In this document: positions 61,272 to 64,000 of the stretch, one piece after another
Layout of the letters: each line of letters starts with the position of its first letter
How positions within the stretch are numbered: position 1 is the stretch's first letter
DNA from: Nostoc sp. FACHB-152
GTDB taxonomy: Bacteria; Cyanobacteriota; Cyanobacteriia; Cyanobacteriales; Nostocaceae
Assembly: GCF_014697475.1 (NCBI RefSeq)
Contig: NZ_JACJRV010000018.1
Span: 1 to 64,000, forward strand
Direction: 5' to 3'
Length of the DNA: 64,000 nucleotides
Position numbers and translations under genes: made by a program
Notes under the pieces: model-generated
What the model was told of the DNA's origin: nothing
What the model saw: only the letters and a program-made list of their open reading frames with translations
The model's database searches: none

Positions 61272-62009
61272 TTAAGTAGAAAGTAAATGTGTAATTGTGT
61301 GCGTTAACTTTTCCCAACCCTCTTCTAAATCAATGGCTTGTAACTTACCAGAAGCAGCTAATTTTTCAGCACGTTCATCTGTAGCTTCTCCGTTTAATGC
61401 ACAGACAAGTTTATCGGCTGTTCTACCACTACCTGCTATTACCATCACTAAGCGTCCGGCGACGACGCTATTGGCTGCATCCAAAAAGGTAATTTCGCCA
61501 CCATTTATTAGCACTGTTACCGAAGGTGCGCCGCCAGCTAGCATGGTTGCTACTTTTACTATCCAAGGAGATTCATCGCCCCAATTACTACCAGGAACTA
61601 GAACAAAATGAGTATGATGTGGTTCTAGGGGTGTAGCATCATCAGTAGATTCAGTCTGATTAGGTAGAATGACTTTTCCTTTAGGTGCTACCCCAATCAG
61701 TGGAAATTGAGCATTGATTTGATGACGAGCATTACCTATCAATTGCATTACTCCCGCATCTGTACCACCATCGACAATATATGCTCCTAAGCGTTGCGCT
61801 ATTGGGGCTAATACTTCCACAAACAAGCTTTGGATACGTACAAAGTCCGCTTCGCTCATCTGACTTGCACCACCAACGATGACTAAAATCGGACGGGAAC
61901 CAACCAGCCCCATTTGCTCAAGCGCATCAGACAATTCTCCTGCATCAGATACTGTAGCGGCTGTTGCTGTCTGCCCTTCATTGAAACTCAAGCTGAAAAT
62001 TTTTTCCAT
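61272..62009 (-). CDS. SLOG/LSDAT-type nucleotide-sensor protein
   Basis: A 245-residue protein of Rossmann-like LSDAT_prok/SLOG type (the nucleotide- or NAD-derivative-binding domain also found at the N-terminus of TRPM channels): RPILVIVGGASQMSEADF, YIVDGGTDAGVMQLIGNARH, TMLAGGAPSVTVLINGGEI and VIAGSGRT are the conserved Gly-rich turns. It has no membrane span. SLOG proteins are proposed sensors in conflict systems that pair with SLATT two-TM effectors. It is followed 45 bases downstream (upstream on the plus strand numbering, 62055) by the DUF928 gene's end; its relationship to that gene is positional only. Confidence 0.78.
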   Translation of the reverse strand: MEKIFSLSFNEGQTATAATVSDAGELSDALEQMGLVGSRPILVIVGGASQMSEADFVRIQSLFVEVLAPIAQRLGAYIVDGGTDAGVMQLIGNARHQINAQFPLIGVAPKGKVILPNQTESTDDATPLEPHHTHFVLVPGSNWGDESPWIVKVATMLAGGAPSVTVLINGGEITFLDAANSVVAGRLVMVIAGSGRTADKLVCALNGEATDERAEKLAASGKLQAIDLEEGWEKLTHTITHLLST

Positions 62010-62054
62010 GAAATTAAATTAATTCGTATATTGTTGATCAAATGATCTTACTGA

Positions 62055-62819
62055 TTACTTTTTCATCTTGAGTTCATAAACAGGGGAGTTAGCAAATTCC
62101 TTAAGCTGAAAAAGTGATAATAGATTAGTCCAGTCTTGCTGATAAACGGCACGGTTTTGGGCTAATTGACCAACAGTTTCATACCAAATATTATTTTCTG
62201 CATAAGGAATGTACTGCTGTTGATTTCTTGGTTGTTGAATTTTTTTTACTAATTCCGAACTAGCTTCAACTCGCTGAATCCAGCCATTAACGCTGATATT
62301 TGTATTACGTCCTTCATGGTTAACACAACTGATATTGAAGTACCAATAGTATTTTTTGCCTACTGATAATGCTTTTTCGGTAGAGGGTAAATTAATACTG
62401 ACAATACCTTTTTTTTCTGGTAAAGAGAACAGCAATGGCTTGGTCAAAACAGACTGTCTCTGCTCATCCAATAATCTAAATTTGGCCGGAGGTGACTGGG
62501 AATTACCACCAAAGGGTAAATAAAACCAGAATTGGGGATACTCTTGAGTAGTCAAACCTCCATTGTTCTGAGGAACTAAGGCCAGCAGGTTATCTTTACC
62601 TATTTGAGAGCATTGCGATCGCGTTGCGCCTCCTCTTGAACGTCCAGAAGCATTTCCCTCGCCTCTGGAACCATTAAACATCTTGCCAACACGCTCAAAG
62701 ACATTCTGGGCTTGGGCTTTGTGAACAAAAATAGGCGACAAAAAATTTACATAAACAGCAGTTGTCACAGAGCAGATCAAAACAGTTGACTGTCGAATCG
62801 ATAATTGGGGACGAAACAT
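62055..62819 (-). CDS. DUF928 exported protein
   Basis: A 254-residue protein with an N-terminal export signal (about residues 8-37, ending KAQAQN, an AxA-type cleavage site) and a mature DUF928 domain: LLALVPQNNGGLTTQEYPQFWFYLPF is typical. DUF928 is common in cyanobacteria next to CHASE2-domain sensors, as here, where the CHASE2 gene lies 35 bases upstream on the same strand. Likely periplasmic; function unknown. Confidence 0.85.
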   Translation of the reverse strand: MFRPQLSIRQSTVLICSVTTAVYVNFLSPIFVHKAQAQNVFERVGKMFNGSRGEGNASGRSRGGATRSQCSQIGKDNLLALVPQNNGGLTTQEYPQFWFYLPFGGNSQSPPAKFRLLDEQRQSVLTKPLLFSLPEKKGIVSINLPSTEKALSVGKKYYWYFNISCVNHEGRNTNISVNGWIQRVEASSELVKKIQQPRNQQQYIPYAENNIWYETVGQLAQNRAVYQQDWTNLLSLFQLKEFANSPVYELKMKK

Positions 62820-62854
62820 TTTGTAATTACCTCTTAGTTTCCTAATTTGTTGAT

Positions 62855-64000
62855 TTAACTTTTACGGAGCTTATCAGTCAAGTATAATACTGATGTTCCA
62901 GTACATAATAATGCCAAAACTGGCGGGATAAAAGGTATCCAACCGCTTTGGCTCACCAATATTACAGAACATACAATGTATAAAGTACCAGTAGATCCTA
63001 CTACAGCTATACCTAGATAAAGATTGCGGTTAAATCGCCAACAGACAAGACCACCTACCAAAGCCCAACCAAACATCCAGATTGTTTCATAACCAAAAGG
63101 CCACCACCAGATGAGCGAGCGATTATCTAAGGTTGCACTTAGGATCTGGCTGATCATTTGCCCATGCAACGTTACGCCAGCAACGTCACCATAGGGCGTA
63201 CTCCAGTAATCAGCTTGTCTGTTTTGTCTGTCAGTAAAGCCAATCAGTACAATGCGATTTTTAATTTGTTCAGTAGCAACTTTATTGTCCAAAACCTCCA
63301 CAATATTGACTCTAGGCGCAAAATTACTGGGGTCGCCGCCAAAGGTACGATATTTGACCATCGTTTGATAACCTTGAAGTTGATTATCCATGTCTTGGTA
63401 GCCACCTCCCATTCCCAATAGTTGGGGAATCGCGGTTTTACCAAACTGCATAGGTTGGTCATATTGTTTGGTCTGGGGATTGAAAGGAGAAGTGAAAGAC
63501 TGACCTTTAGCTTCTAGGTAGCGACGAGCAATTACTAGACTCAAAGCTTCCCTTGTCTGACAATATTTAGGGTCTGGCTTTTGCATTAAGTATTGTCGGC
63601 GCACATAACGACCACCTTTAGCATCATCATCAACTAAGTCACTAAAGCCAACTTGCTCTAGCGGGACTTCTGGCGCGTTTTTAAAGCCAATAATTTTTTC
63701 ACCCCGGCTATTTTCATAACTGTTTTTACAGACCGAAATGAAGTTTTTCGTCTGCTGCAAACGTTGTTTTAGGCTACCTTCAGCCGGAAAATCCCGGATA
63801 AAATCTAACCCAATCATACTAGGTTGATGTTGAGAAAGATTTTTGAGTAAATCGTCTAGGGCCGCATCGGGAATAGAACCTCTACCACCTGGATATCTCC
63901 CGCTTTGATTCAATTTTTCTAGACTTTCTGGGTCAACATCGACCATTAAAAATCGTTCGTCCTTTGGTTCATCCGGACGTAAGGACATCATCTGGTCATA
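62855..64000 (-). CDS. CHASE2-domain sensor protein, 5' end outside window
   Basis: The visible 380 or so residues are the extracytoplasmic CHASE2 sensor (RFLMVDVDPESLEKLNQSGR, PSMIGLDFIRDFPAEGSLKQ, RIVLIGFTDRQNRQADYWSTPYGDVAGVTLHGQMISQI) followed by three membrane spans at the C-terminus, and the frame stays open to the window edge, so the N-terminal anchor lies beyond it. No kinase, cyclase or FHA output domain follows the last span, so this is a short CHASE2 form that ends after the membrane part. It probably forms an operon with DUF928. Confidence 0.88.
   Translation of the reverse strand, partial: YDQMMSLRPDEPKDERFLMVDVDPESLEKLNQSGRYPGGRGSIPDAALDDLLKNLSQHQPSMIGLDFIRDFPAEGSLKQRLQQTKNFISVCKNSYENSRGEKIIGFKNAPEVPLEQVGFSDLVDDDAKGGRYVRRQYLMQKPDPKYCQTREALSLVIARRYLEAKGQSFTSPFNPQTKQYDQPMQFGKTAIPQLLGMGGGYQDMDNQLQGYQTMVKYRTFGGDPSNFAPRVNIVEVLDNKVATEQIKNRIVLIGFTDRQNRQADYWSTPYGDVAGVTLHGQMISQILSATLDNRSLIWWWPFGYETIWMFGWALVGGLVCWRFNRNLYLGIAVVGSTGTLYIVCSVILVSQSGWIPFIPPVLALLCTGTSVLYLTDKLRKS

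Overview
The window is chromosomal DNA of a filamentous, probably heterocyst-forming cyanobacterium (Nostoc/Anabaena/Calothrix type). The evidence is the many copies of the HIP1 octamer GCGATCGC, several arrays of the short tandem heptamers (TTGACTA and TTCATAC types) known from heterocystous genomes, the carotenoid hydroxylase crtR, and many proteins of families largely restricted to cyanobacteria (DUF3086, DUF3119, DUF3611, DUF1392, DUF928). Assignments rest on reading motifs in the translated sequence; no database search was run.

Layout. 1-6321 is an accessory enzyme region: a cupin, a glutathionyl-hydroquinone reductase-like protein, a UGT-type glycosyltransferase, and a TetR regulator divergent from an FAD-linked oxidoreductase with two operator-like palindromes between them. 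6322-13673 is a graveyard of mobile DNA around one intact beta-lactamase-fold hydrolase: a TnpB scrap, a parA start, a decayed IS5-type transposase joined to a parB-like gene with a nonsense codon, an IS66-type element broken by a 45-base hairpin repeat, and further hairpin repeats. 13674-24426 holds an exostosin-like glycosyltransferase, a GMC oxidoreductase, plsY, a DUF3086-DUF3119-MlaE lipid-transport group, sppA, aroH and a DUF4058 gene. 24492-26299 is a small toxin-immunity-like locus with a frameshifted papain-fold toxin beside a PstS-like protein. 26409-34353 carries signalling genes (Ser/Thr kinase, hybrid-free histidine kinase), a double-glycine leader peptide, crtR and pyk.

34501-37955 is a second accessory island beside tRNA-Ser(UGA): an RHH antitoxin with only the tail of its PIN toxin, then a two-gene unit of an HNH-endonuclease/SF2-helicase fusion and a winged-helix partner. 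38033-51938 is mostly housekeeping (metallophosphoesterase, nadA, era, pfkA, S4 protein, NarL-type regulator, methyltransferase, ArsR regulator, nitronate monooxygenase-like enzyme, pentapeptide protein). 52164-54257 is an SLH/GHL10 surface glycosidase.

54444-62009 is the region most likely to hold undescribed biology: an HsdR-type nuclease domain fused to a ParA ATPase, coupled by an ATGA overlap to a ParB-like/Rho_N protein; then a peptidoglycan-directed group (an L,D-transpeptidase-like protein and a DUF4231/SLATT two-TM protein fused to a GH24 lysozyme) close to a SLOG/LSDAT nucleotide-sensor protein. SLOG sensors and SLATT membrane effectors are known partners in conflict systems, so a SLOG-gated, membrane-anchored lysozyme is a plausible hypothesis. 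The window ends inside a CHASE2 sensor gene next to its usual DUF928 neighbour.
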